Assembly: GCA_036346375.1 (NCBI GenBank)
Contig: JAYEVE010001138.1
Coordinates: 1 to 64,000 of the forward strand
DNA length: 64,000 bases
Direction: 5' to 3'
Origin: Guadua angustifolia
Taxonomy: Eukaryota; Streptophyta; Magnoliopsida; Poales; Poaceae
Shown here: positions 11,191 to 21,700 of the stretch, piece by piece
Layout of the letters: every line of letters starts with the position of its first letter
How positions within the stretch are numbered: the first letter of the stretch is position 1
Notes under the pieces: model-generated
The model's database searches: none
What the model was told of the DNA's origin: nothing
Seen by the model: the letters and a program-made list of their open reading frames with translations, nothing else
Position numbers and translations under genes: made by a program

Positions 11191-12535
11191 TTAATACGGT
11201 GTCGACGCTAATTTTGTCTTGAGTTCTTGAAAACTCTCTTCACATTTTTCTGTCCACTTGTAGGATTGTTCTTTCTTGAGGAGTTGAGTTAAGGGTTTGG
11301 AGATTTTGGAGAATCCTTCGATAAATCTTCTGTAATATCCCGCTAATCCCAGAAAACTTCTAACTTCTGACACTGACGTTGGTTGCTTCCACTCCATTAC
11401 TGCCCTTACTTTCTCAGGGTCTACCTTGACTCCTTCTGGGGTGATTATGTGTCCCGTAAATGCTATTTCACTCATCCAGAAGTCGCATTTAGAAAATTTG
11501 GCATACAGTTGGTGGTCTCTGAGTCTTTGTAATATAAGATGTAGGTGCTCTTGGTGATCTTCTTCACTTTTGGAGTAGATCAAAATGTCATCGATGAATA
11601 CCACCACAAACTGGTCCAGAAAATCCTTGCATACTTGATTCATTAAATTCATAAAATATGCGGTGCATTGGTGAGTCCAAATGGGACAACTCAGAATTCA
11701 ACAAATCCATATCTTGTGGTGAATGTCTTTCTTCTCCGTCTCCGCTTCCTCGACTTTCACCGATGGTAACCTCGTCTCGATCTATCTTCGAGAATATTTT
11801 GGCTCCTCGTCGATCAAACAGATCGCCTATTCTGGTAGAGGATATTTGTTTTTGATTGTCACCGATTTAGCGCCGATAGTTCACACGTAGTCTTCGACTT
11901 CCATCTTTCTTCTTGACAAATAGGACTGGTGAAGCCCAGGGTGAAACACTAGGCCTGATAAATTCTTTGTCCAATAATTCGTCCAATTGTTTTCTTAATT
12001 CTTTCAATTCTGTCGCTGCCATCTGATATTGATGCTTGGTGATGGGTTTGGTCCCTGGTACCAATTCAATTGATAGCTCGATACTCCTGTCCGGGGGCCT
12101 TCCGGGTAGTTCTTCTGGGAAAACATCGGGGTACTCCTGAACTACTGGCACTTTTGTCACTTCTGACACCAGGGCGTTGATAACCTGTCTTTTTACTGAC
12201 ACCAACTTAGGATCTGTTTTTACTGTAACTCGCTGATCCTTGTCATTCGTGAGTACTATCATCTTCCTTTCACAGTCTAGTCCGCCTTCACGAGCTAGCC
12301 AATCCATTCCCAAGATGACATCTAAACCTTTCATTTCTAGCATTAACAATCCAACTTTGAACCTAACTTCTTGAATACTTAACTCTAGGTCTTCACACTT
12401 GAACCGAGTCGTTAGGCGGCTCCCTGGTGTTTGGAAAGCACAGGGGGCGGACAAGGGAAAATAGGGAAAACCATGCTTGCAAGCAAAAGCCAAAGAAATG
12501 AAGGAGTGGGTGGCGCCTGGGTCAAAAAGAACCAA
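11191..12535 (-). pseudogene. Gypsy protease and reverse transcriptase, frame-broken
   Basis: On the minus strand, 12535-11867 encodes an aspartic protease with FDPGATHSFIS at its active-site position (a DPG triplet where D-S/T-G is usual) and VILGMDWL. It runs directly into the reverse transcriptase N-terminus (EYPDVFPEELPGRPPDR, FIRPSVSPWASPVLFVKKKD). After a damaged stretch at 11653-11866, the frame 11652-11191 resumes with the polymerase motif [12 protein letters not shown] and the thumb/connection region ([18 protein letters not shown]). The protease-to-RT fusion is typical of gypsy pol. Breaks around 11660-11860 remove the first catalytic-aspartate region as a continuous frame. Confidence 0.9.
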
Positions 12536-12589
12536 AGCAAGCTGAGATTGGATTGAAACTTACCAATAATCACATCTGCTGTTCCTGCA

Positions 12590-13805
12590 GCAGCCTTCAG
12601 CAGAACACGTGGTTGATTCTTCTTGAAATCCTTGGGAGGCGCTGGGTTCTTGCCGCTGGAGTTTGTTCGGGCTTTACAGCACTCGCCTTGCAGCATCCCT
12701 TGTTGTTGCGGGATTGGTATGGTGCGCCTTGACGGTTGCCAGCAGTGGTAAAGGAAGAAGCTTGTGCCTTAGCCACTTCCAAGGGCAAATTTTTCCGAGG
12801 ACAATGATGTCTGATGTGTCCTGGCCGACCGCAGTGGGAAACACCCTATGGCTTTTTGGGGCAATTATTGGCATAGTGGTTCCCACCGCAGATGAAACAT
12901 TTGTCGGCCCCGGTTGAGTAGAGGCGGGCTGGTCTTGATCCTCCCATCGCTTGCCTTTTTATGAAAGCTCGATAGGTGCCGCATTCTTCCTCCTAATGAT
13001 CCCCGACTGGTCCTTAGTTGTTGGGCCTTCCTCTCATGTGTCTTCCAAGTCGCTTCGCCTCTTCGTGATGATTAATTTATCAACCATTGTTGCGAAGTCC
13101 TTAAAATCCATTGCGGCTATGTGGAATTTAAGGTTCTTTTGTAGACCTTCAAGAAATTTTTCCATCTTTTGGCCCTTGTCTATTTCTCATGGGCATACCC
13201 GCCAAAGAGTTGAATTGATGGAGGTATTCCATCACGGTCCTCCCTCCTTGTCGAGGGCTAGAAATTCCTTCTTTAGCGCCATTAATCCAATTGGTATGTG
13301 CATTTTTCTGAAGGCCTCTTCGAATTCTTGCCAAGTTATATCTTGGCCATTTCTTTGGGCTTCATAATTTATCCACCATGCCGCTACCGTCCTCGCAATG
13401 GTGGGACGCAAATTGGACTTGCTCCTTTTCTGAGCATTGCAGGAGATCTAATTTTCTCCGGATATCCCGGATCCAATCGCTTACCGCCAGGGTTCGCTTG
13501 AGCCGAAAAGACGGTGGTCGGGTTTTTGAAAGTTGGACCACCGACCCTCCATTATTCCCTCCGGTGGTAGTGTGAGTTCTGTGGCACTTCTTGGGTCCGG
13601 CAACTATTTGCTCCATCATCCTTTCCATCATCCGGGCTTGATTTTGCTCTACCGGTATCTGCTCCTTTCCATCATTGCCAAAATTTGTGCCAAAGCGGGT
13701 GTGTTGCTGGCTGATTCTTCTTCCTCACTGCCGTTGTGCTGGGATCGGGTTCCAACCATGTTTGCTGGTTCTTTCCAGTCCTGCTACAGGTTTTTGGAGA
13801 ATTAG
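12590..13805 (-). pseudogene. Gypsy gag with zinc knuckle, frame-broken
   Basis: Gag forms the virus-like particle and binds RNA. On the minus strand, 13631-13362 reads KTRPPSF, SDWIRDIRRKLDLLQCSEKE and VQFASHH. 13334-13149 reads RQGGRTVMEYLHQFNSLA, a classic plant gypsy gag segment. Near 12896 a canonical CX2CX4HX4C knuckle, CFICGGNHYANNC, is present. A second, damaged knuckle (HCGRPGHIRHHC) follows in a shifted frame. Several frameshifts interrupt the protein. Confidence 0.85.
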
Positions 13806-14159
13806 AAGATGAGTGAGAGCTAGAAGCATGGGTAAGAGTAGAGGGAATTTAGTTAAGAAGCTTAGACGAATAGAGGGAGTGATTTGAGTTGGTTAGGTTA
13901 AACAGATATCGTAAGCCAAACAAAGTAATTTAAGATAGCTAAAATAGATTACATTAAAGGAGGATTTGAACATAATACTGCTTTCAAAGGTCCCAGACGA
14001 CCTATTACAATAGCAAAAGTAAGCCTAATCCAAAAGGGTACCACTCTACTACTACCGCCTAGTCTACAATGGGCAAAACCAAAGGGACGGCGAGAACTCC
14101 TCCTCAAACTCGACCTCCTGGGTCCTCCTCCTCCTCCTCCATCGGCCTGCTCGTGCGTG

Positions 14160-14815
14160 GACCGGCCCATTGGCTCATGCTCGGGTGATGGTGTGTAGTC
14201 TGCACATGAGGTCCGAGTCCACCATCATAGGCCGAGGTGGAGGGTCAAAGACTCGACGGACCTTCAACCGATGACTCCTCCATTGGTACCTCCGAGGGGC
14301 AAGCCGCCCAACTCCTCCTCAAGCTCGCGGATGGTGTCCCAAGCGTGGTGAAGATTGACGGAAGATGGTCACGCCACGAACGAGCCGATCAGAGAGCTTA
14401 ATCCACCTCAAGAAGGTGGCCCGCTGCCTCGGAGATGTACGGATCAAGGCCGCAAGTGGAGAAGGAGATAGTCAAACCGCCGATCGCTCAAGGCCCCGCG
14501 ATGAGCCTAAAGGGCCGAGGTGAACTCACCGTAGTAGTCGCGAAGGTAGTGTATCGCCTCCCGGCAAAGATCTCGATGGCATCGCATTCCAAAGATACGA
14601 TGCGCAACAAAGCGGCGAACCGAGTCGGGGCGGATTGGCAGAGGGTAAAGTATCACCGCGGCCCTGAACTGACACCGGACGGGCCCGTTGAACTCCTCGT
14701 CAGTGGAGAACACGGGGCAGAACTCCTGCCCGACCTGCAGATGCTGAAGCATCCACCAAAGGAGCGAAGCCCAAGATCCAAGGGCGTCGGGGTCGGGGTA
14801 CTGATGCTGCACCAT
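14160..14815 (-). CDS. Extra open frame between gypsy primer site and gag
   Basis: On the minus strand an ATG at 14815 opens MVQHQYPDPDALGSWASLLW and continues through FCPVFSTDEEFNGPVRCQFR, RRFVAHRIFGMRCHRDLCRE and AIHYLRDYYGEFTSAL to about 14507. With a frame change it carries on to WDTIRELEEELGGLPLGGTN near 14300. A splice-acceptor-like GGTTGCAG directly precedes the ATG. I recognise no enzyme domain. The position, sense to the element and upstream of gag, is that of the additional open frames described in some plant LTR retrotransposons. The function is unknown. It could instead be a captured host exon, given the acceptor-like start. Confidence 0.5.
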
Positions 14816-15029
14816 CTGCAACCATGAAAAATTTGAAGTTAGTTGAGGATTAGAAAATCTCAAAACAATTTCTGAAAGTAGAATTTCTAGGCAAGAGGGA
14901 AGGTAGGGAGGATAGGGAGAAGGTAGCAGATATGCTTATATATTTCGTAATGTGTTTTGTTAATGTTTTAAATAACATTTTGGAAAATACTTCCTAAGCC
15001 ACCTTAAGGTCTTGATCTACTGGTCAAAC

Positions 15030-15047
15030 CTAGGCTTTGATACCACT
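15030..15047 (-). other. Gypsy primer-binding site
   Basis: Read on the minus strand immediately after the 5' LTR: AGTGGTATCAAAGCCTAG. TGGTATCAAAGC is one base away from the common initiator Met-tRNA site TGGTATCAGAGC. It fixes the element as minus-strand. Confidence 0.8.
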
Positions 15048-18000
15048 TGTGACGGACCGCCTTTTCAGGTGGTGCGTTTAGATACCATCTGACTACCTGT
15101 AATTTTAGTTGCTTCAGTAAATCAAGCGACATTGCCGTGTAAAGAACGATAAATGACAACAGTTGATATAGATAAATAAAACCTCATGGCTAAAGTTTAT
15201 AAAAGGCGCTGCTTGCGCTTAGTACACCACAAAGGGGCCTTGCCCACAGAAATAGTTTGAGCGGTAGACCAAAGCCTCAAAACCAAACACTTTCGCCATC
15301 TACGCTTTCTTGAAATTCTCCCGCTTGAAAATCTATGGGAGGATAGGGAGCAAGGGTGAGTACACAACCGCACTCAACAAACCACACGGAATATTCTCAA
15401 TATTATATGCACGGATTCACCAAGGGATGGTTTCATTGATAATTGTGGAGGATGCAATTTTAAACCATCTTATTTAATTACATTTGAAACACAAACCATA
15501 AATAGCTAGTAAGGGGGTTTCACAAAATCCAAAGACTTCACCATGTTTTATTATTAAAACTAGATTGAGCTCAGATTCGGCATCACCCCATATTAACTCA
15601 GCTTCATTAACCTAAGCACCACTGCAGAACCGATTACCATTTTAATTGACTCTCGCAGAGTCGCTCACTTTACCCACAAGATATCTACGCCTTTAGTGCC
15701 ACGCGATGAACATGCAACTTATATGCATGCGTCGACCGAGATGATCGAGCCGCTTGTTGAACTTCCCTTTAGCTCCTACCCAAGAGGGCTATCCATGGTC
15801 CGCAATATTCCGCACTTCTCCGCCATCGTGGGAGTCGCGTCCTAATATTGTGGACACTTCATCGCTGCGTGAATCGGTAAATGGCATCTCCATTCCCGCT
15901 TTACCGATTGCTCAGGCCACTCTCTCAATGGCGCCTCTTCCTATAGGTATTAAAAGGGAAGTGCAATGTACTAGGCTACGCTGGAAGGGGTCATAAGGTC
16001 GACCATCCCAACCTCGTGGTTGAGCGACATCGGGTTATTTACTTAGCTCAAAGTGATTAATCCTTATGGTGCCAAAGACCAAGCCAACATCCACACAATA
16101 CCTCGTAACCATTGTACCACTACCATTCCATCCATTGACTTGTCATCGGTTCAGATCGGACCTTTAGCCACCTCACGGGTAGTCCAACACCGCCCCCTAA
16201 CCGAAAGCGCTTTTGAAAGATCTTCTAAACCAACCTTTAAGATTAAGCATTTGTCTAAAAGTAGTAATGGTATGACTTGCTACATTTATGCGGTTCTAGA
16301 TTTTATGTCTTAAGGTTACGGCGAATTGAGGCATAATAATGAGCTTAGTCATTGGGATGTATCTAATCATGTCATTCAAAACTATCTGATTTCTTAGCTT
16401 CTAAAATACCAAGAAAATAATACGGCATGTAAAATATATTTATATATAAACCGTAATGAAGTTGGGTCCAATATGTTCAAGGGTGTGGCTTGCCTCATGG
16501 GTTGAAGGTTCTCCTAAAGAATAGTCGCCGATGTCTTGTGGTGTCTCAGACGGCTCCTGCTCCTCAGACGCTCTCGCAGAGTGCCCTGCCCAAGTATTGT
16601 TCCCGTCGGGTCTAGCGCATTAAAATAACCACAAGAAATAAATGAACAAAACAATAAAGAAAAGAAAAGAACGAAACAAAAATCTAATCTGAGAGCTCAA
16701 GTAGAGGGAAAGGGTGTTTTGGAACTTTGGGAGCTTGGTTTTGTGAAACAGGGTTTATTTCTGGACTCAGTGGCGCGAAACAGTCCAGAATATGTATTTT
16801 TGGCATTTCTGGATTTTTGGGAATTTTTCTGGTATTTTCGGATTTTATTTAATACTCCAATCCAAAAATACAATTTTGAAAACCGAAAAGTAAAAGAAAA
16901 AGTATTTCCGAGGGGTCGCACAGTTGAATCGCCATTTCGCCCGCCAAGACAAGACGCTGCCACATGAATGCCACGCCTGGGCTTAGGCGGCCACCTGTAC
17001 GGCGTGCGGGAGGCCGACATGAAAGCGGCCTACTGTCAATGCAAGGGACGGTGTCGACGCAAGGGTCCGGAGAGGGACAAGGGCTCGGGAGGGTATCGCG
17101 AGTGGGGCTCATGAGTCGCTGGTCATGAAGTTGTTTTGAACTGAGGCGGCGGCAATGAAGAAAAGCGGCGAGCGAGGAAGATGAAGCTGTTTTGGCGATG
17201 AAGACGGTGGAGTTGAAGAAGTGGTCGGGAGGAAGAGGAAGGCGAGTGGCATTCGGTGGCTTACCAACAAGGGCTCAAGGTGAAGGAAATGGCCGGGAGG
17301 CTCGGGTTTTATAGAGCTCGAGCGAGGAGAGAGGCGAGTAGATGGGAGGTGCTCGAGCGATGAATTGACCGAACGGAGGGGAGATTTGGACGCGGTAGGG
17401 ATGCAGCCTTCAAGTGGCGCAATGATGGATCATGAGCACCCTGGTCGAGCAAATTGGCGACGGACGAGGTCAAGGTGGTGGCGGAGGAGAGAGGCGAACG
17501 GTGGAGTTGTACTCGAGTGGGGAAGAGACAAATCGGAGCAGAGGATTAATGCGGCGATGGAGCAGCCTTCGGCGCGGCGTTGCAGAGAGGCGCAAGCTCC
17601 ATGGGTTGGGCGTCAGGCGGTGTAAGAAGCAAAGTGAGGAGGGGAGATACGCACGGCGTAGGGCACTCGAGGGGTGAAAAGGCAATTCGGAGCGGGGGAG
17701 TGGAGGCGGCGTGGTGTCAGCGTTCGGCGCGGAGGTAGAAGAGGAGCGCAGCTCCACCGGTTGGGCGAGGCGACGGCGAGCGCGGATACCGTGGCTATGG
17801 AGGAGAGAGTGTCAGAACAAAGCGGCGGGTGGCGATGGGACGAAGACTGCAGATGACGGGACAGATCGGCATGTCAACAGGTGCAAATAGGGTGTCGCCA
17901 CGGATTGGGCGAAGGGGCGGCGAAACGGGATTGGGCGGCGGGGCGCAACGGAGAAGATGACTCGGACGGAACGGCCTGGTGAGGGGAAACGGGCGACGAG

Positions 18001-18282
18001 CAGGCGGGCCGTGGCGCGCGTACGGGCTGCGCGAATTTTTGGGCCGGGCGAAGACATTTCGGCCGGGACGTGGAGAAAGCGGAAAAGGAAAGGGCACCAG
18101 TATGAAGGAAAAACGGGACTGCCCGAAAAGGAAGGCGGCAAGTTGAGTTGACTTTCCCGAAAAGGAAAGTTTTCAAAATAAGCTGGGTAAATGCGAAATA
18201 AATTCGGGAAAAATCCAAATAAATTCCAAATAAATAGAAAAGGCCAAATTAAATTTATTTTTGAAATTTTGAGGTTATTTCA
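15048..18282 (-). repeat. Gypsy 5' LTR
   Basis: This copy matches 6033-9263 over its whole length, with scattered small indels and substitutions clustered at CG-containing positions. It has the same AT-rich then GC-rich layout. It is the promoter-bearing LTR for the minus-strand element. Confidence 0.92.
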
Positions 18283-18287
18283 CGCGC

Positions 18288-18564
18288 GAAGCTGCGACTT
18301 CTCCCGATCGAGGGGGCGGCGCAAGAAATCAGAGTTACGCAGCATGCGGGAAGAAAAGACAACGCGGGATCAGAGGCGGCGCAGATCCGATCTATTAGCG
18401 TCGGCACGTGACGATCGTCGGCGTGGCGCAAGGAAGCAGCTGTGAAAACTCCCAGCGGACAAAGCGAGGAAGCGGCAGGTGCTGGTTTTGTGTCGTATGC
18501 GTAGCACAGGAGAGTAGCTACGTCTGTATGGCAACGAATTGAGAAAAGCCAAGCCGCATGCAAC
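18288..18564 (+). other. Interior of the copia-type element, unrecognised GC-rich part
   Basis: This stretch resumes the sequence interrupted at 6027 by the gypsy insertion. It is GC-rich and has no retroviral domain. A minus-strand open frame over 18255-18563 is unrecognised. It may be more captured host sequence, but I cannot name a source. Confidence 0.4.
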
Positions 18565-18813
18565 GTGCAATCTGCTCAAGGAGGTCCCCAAGTACACGGT
18601 AGAAGCGCGATCATGAAGGGCCAGACCGCCGTGCTGGTCGCACATCGGTTGTCGACGATCTGGGGTGTAGACTGGATAGCTGTGGTGCAGGACGGGCGTG
18701 TGGTTGAGCGGGAACAACCACAGCGAGCTCGTGTTATGGCTCGACGGCGCCTACGGGAAAGCCACGGCGAGCTCGTGTTATGGCTCGACGGCGCCTATTT
18801 GCGGCCGCTGTAG
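18565..18813 (+). pseudogene. ABCB (MDR-type) ABC transporter fragment
   Basis: The frame includes MKGQTAVLVAHRLSTIWGVD and WIAVVQDGRVVE, followed by SHGELVLWLDGAY. This is the end of an ABC nucleotide-binding domain: the H-loop (AHRLSTI), the strand after it, and the H-(S/G)-E-L...DGAY tail seen in plant ABCB transporters. The GAGCTCGTGTTATGGCTCGACGGCGCCTA segment occurs twice in tandem (about 18727 and 18770), which does not happen in an intact gene. No Walker A or transmembrane part is present. It lies between two copia-type LTRs, so it was probably captured by the retroelement. Confidence 0.72.
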
Positions 18814-18980
18814 CAGGGAGTCCGAGGCGTTAGCTGCAGCATGCGTGCGTGCGTGATGCACTAGGAAGAAATAAAGGACGTGAAGTAGTTCTCCTTTGTG
18901 CGTGCATCCATGTGCGAGAGCTTGGCACAGGAAGAAAGGAATCTTCTAGTTAGTAGCGACACAAGGAACTGAAAGAACAG

Positions 18981-19087
18981 GGACCATCAACAAGACCGTG
19001 TTGAGGGTGCTCGTGGATGCACACATCGGCGAGTGCCTCAGCGCCGAGCTGTTCGACCAGCTGGAGCAGCGCGCTGCAAGGTAGGGA
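18981..19087 (+). pseudogene. Unidentified captured coding fragment
   Basis: The frame reads TINKTVLRVLVDAHIGECLS then AELFDQLEQRAAR, ending in AAG followed by GTAGGG, which looks like a splice donor. The composition and clean frame suggest a host exon. I do not recognise the parent gene. Its position between the ABCB and mannanase fragments suggests it arrived in the same way. Confidence 0.4.
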
Positions 19088-19190
19088 AGAGATGCTAGTA
19101 GTACTTGTGCACGCAAGAAGCAACAGAGAGATCAGAGAATCCTTGTGTTTCTGTCTGTCAGAAAGAATGCTAAGAGAAGGAAGGAGTATG

Positions 19191-19350
19191 TCTCTATCCA
19201 GTGAGCGACCCTACCATCTTCGTGTGGATCAAACGGATTGAGGAGATGGCGGCATACGAGAAATCTATCAACAAAGGCAGTCATCTGCTGGCCGTTGGCA
19301 CCGAGGGGTTCTACAGCCCGACGAGTCCACCTAACAAGCTGAGCCTAGTT
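19191..19350 (+). pseudogene. Mannan endo-1,4-beta-mannosidase fragment
   Basis: The frame reads SDPTIFVWIKRIEEMAAYEK, then SINKGSHLLAVGTEGFYSP and TSPP. This matches the region of plant GH5 mannanases around the conserved W-I-E-E-M-A helix and the VG-EGFYGP strand. GH5 mannanases cut cell-wall mannan. The fragment is preceded by a splice-acceptor-like TCTATCCAG, so intron sequence seems to have been captured too. No catalytic glutamate is included, so it cannot be an enzyme. Confidence 0.68.
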
Positions 19351-19485
19351 CATTGTGATTCGAGTTTGAAACATTTAGGAGATGTATTCTCCGTCCTAAG
19401 TTGAGCTCGTGGGAGATGTGTCCGAGATGTTGAGAAAATGTGTTCACCGCCCTAGTCATTTGCCGGAGTTAAGTCCGTCAAGATG

Positions 19486-19543
19486 AGTATGGGATATTAA
19501 GGGTTGTGTACAACAAAATGTTTAAAGTCGATAGAGTTGTAAT
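19486..19543 (+). repeat. Copia-type 3' LTR, left half
   Basis: TTTAAAGTCGATAGAGTT here matches the 5' LTR at 5791-5812. The match stops at the CACTA terminus and resumes at 30085. Sequence upstream of about 19486 does not align well to the 5' LTR, so the LTR start is uncertain. Confidence 0.65.
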
Positions 19544-19564
19544 CACTACTACGTAAAAACATCA

Positions 19565-19975
19565 TCACGCACGGCCCAGAACGTTATCGAGACGGTTTTG
19601 TGAACCGTCAAGAATAATAAGTCTGTGATGAAGGAGCTCATCGTAGACGGTTCTCTACCCGCTCGGAATATATATCACGCACGGTTTATTAATACAACCG
19701 CTCAGGAATTAAACTATCACGCACGGTTATGATTTGAAACCGCCTCAGGATATTAAATATCATGCATTTGTTTCAAATCACAACCGCTCAGGAATAATCT
19801 GTCAGACGGCATTATTTGAAACCGCTCAGGATAAGTTAATATCACGCACGGTTTCAAATCACAACCGCTCTCGTGATATCATAACTCATCACGCACGGTT
19901 TCAAATCATAACCGCTCAGGATATGAACTCATCACATGCACGGCCAAATAAGAACTGCCTCAGGATGACCTTTTT
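19565..19975. repeat. CACTA left subterminal repeats
   Basis: Units of the form ATCACGCACGGTTT-(few bases)-AAACCGCTC recur about every 60 bases in both orientations. Such arrays next to CACTA termini bind the transposase in characterised elements. The spacer between inverted halves varies (TTCAAATCACAA, TATGATTTGA). Confidence 0.85.
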
Positions 19976-19999
19976 TTTCATCAGTTGGTAAATTTTCCA

Positions 20000-21700
20000 A
20001 ACCTCCATTGAAAGGTTCACAAGTTTCAAGAAGACAAGCCTTATCTATAACCAAGGCCGCCTTCTTCCGCTGCACTCACCGCTCCATCGGCCTCCCGCCC
20101 TCTTCTCCATTCAAGTTGGTGTTCCAAAGTCCTTCCTGCAAGGAAGACCCGACTTGCAATCACATTTGTTCAATCTTTAATTACCCTACCTAAAGTAATC
20201 TATCAAGTACATCTACAATTTTTACCAAAGTACCATGTTCGATCTCCCACTGCGGACACGACGGTGACCTCAAGACAAGAGCATGCCGCTCGCTACTCAA
20301 GACCGCGGGCACTACGGTGACTTCGCAAGCAGCCACTTCAGATGGCATGAAGCAAATCACACACTCTAGTGTGACCGGTTCGATGGAGAAGACCGTGGTT
20401 GCCGCCGCCGCCATGCTTCCTCGCCGGTCTTGGTTGATTTATTAGTCGAGTTCCATCAACTTTATCATAACAACGAGAAAAAATGCTACAAATGTTTATA
20501 TTTTAAGTCTATCCCGATCGGACAAATCTGCCTCAATGCATATAGGAAGTGCAGATATTCAATTACAACATCTATAATCGCCGTGTCTCAGAATATTGAT
20601 GCAGAATACCTAAGTAGATGGAAATTTCAACAACAACCCATAAATAATGGAGGTTCTCACGAGGGTGTAGGAAAACATCTAGTTCCAACAAGCAAGACAT
20701 TGTTAAGTTGTTGCATTCAAGATGAGCAAATATGTATTAAGGATAATATCATGTGACAATACAATGAATCGCATAAACAAGAATAACCGCAAGTTTTTGA
20801 CATATTTTCCAATTAATGAATACCATTTGACAATTGTACAACTCAGAACTTATAAGGTGCGTGGAACGCGCTTTTTATGTATTACTTGTGAGCGTGAAGA
20901 AACAAACTCTCCTCTAATGTTGCTCAAATCGGCCTCGACTCAACGCAGCTTTTATCTCAGATACTTACTTTCTTTTATTTATGGTTTGCATGTTGTAGCA
21001 AACATAAAATCCACATAGGTTATTTCCTGACCTTGCCGGTGGCATCGCAAATAAAACCTACGGTTAGTTCTAGAGTCACTATTACGGGTTTGATATAGAA
21101 TTGTTGTGTATAGCTGATACCGAAAGTTCAAATCATGTCAGTAGTTTAGTCCAATCTTTCACGTGTTTGAACGCTTCTACAAGATTGCAAAAGGTTAGCC
21201 TAAACCATTCCAATAGCAATATAAACTCGAACAACTTACACGACCATGTACGAGGGAAACGTGATTACCGGTGAGTAATTTTGCGATAGGTACCAAGTCG
21301 TGGTTTCCGCCACGTCCTAATCAAGGTACTTAACCCGGTTTGTGGTCTGGTTCAATTACAATGAGAACCCAAAGGATACCTACACACGTATATCACAATG
21401 GACAATGAACAAAACAGAGTTGTGTGCACAAGATGCACTAAAGTATAGCATGTGGTAGCACTTACCTCGGGTTATGGGGTATAAGTATGAATTCTTTATC
21501 TTTTGTGCTAGCAATGCCTCTATCACGATTTCTCGACCATGTTTATATCATCATCCATTGTTTGCTTTGAGACTATATGTGGGTCGAGGAAACCGATCGA
21601 TAGTTTCTTCTTTGTCGCCTGTTGCATGTATCTATATATACAAAGGCGGATTATATATATATTGGAGGACATTTATCACTATTAGACTAATGTAGACCGT
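20000..21700 (-). other. CACTA interior, no readable gene
   Basis: This part lies downstream of the second transposon ORF and before the left repeats. Only short broken frames are visible. In related grass CACTA elements this position can hold the end of the second ORF or a captured gene, but I see no motif that supports either here. Confidence 0.35.

Larger units (their letters stand above)
6033..18282 (-). mobile_element. Full-length Ty3/gypsy retrotransposon, 12.25 kb
   Basis: Two direct repeats of about 3.23 kb (6033-9263 and 15048-18282) bound an interior with, in minus-strand order, primer site, an extra open frame, gag with a zinc knuckle, protease, reverse transcriptase, RNase H region and integrase. 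The order protease-RT-RNase H-integrase defines Ty3/gypsy. A perfect 5-bp target duplication, CGCGC, flanks it at 6028-6032 and 18283-18287. The LTRs begin TGTGACGG and end TTATTTCA as read on the plus strand. The coding region is broken by several frameshifts, so this copy is unlikely to move by itself. It is inserted in the interior of the copia-type element. Confidence 0.93.

Noticed and set aside
12412..12535. DPG in place of the usual DSG/DTG protease triplet as a sign of a novel enzyme
   Set aside because: The element is broken by frameshifts, and DPG-type triplets may occur in related plant elements. Without a family alignment this is only a note in the annotation.
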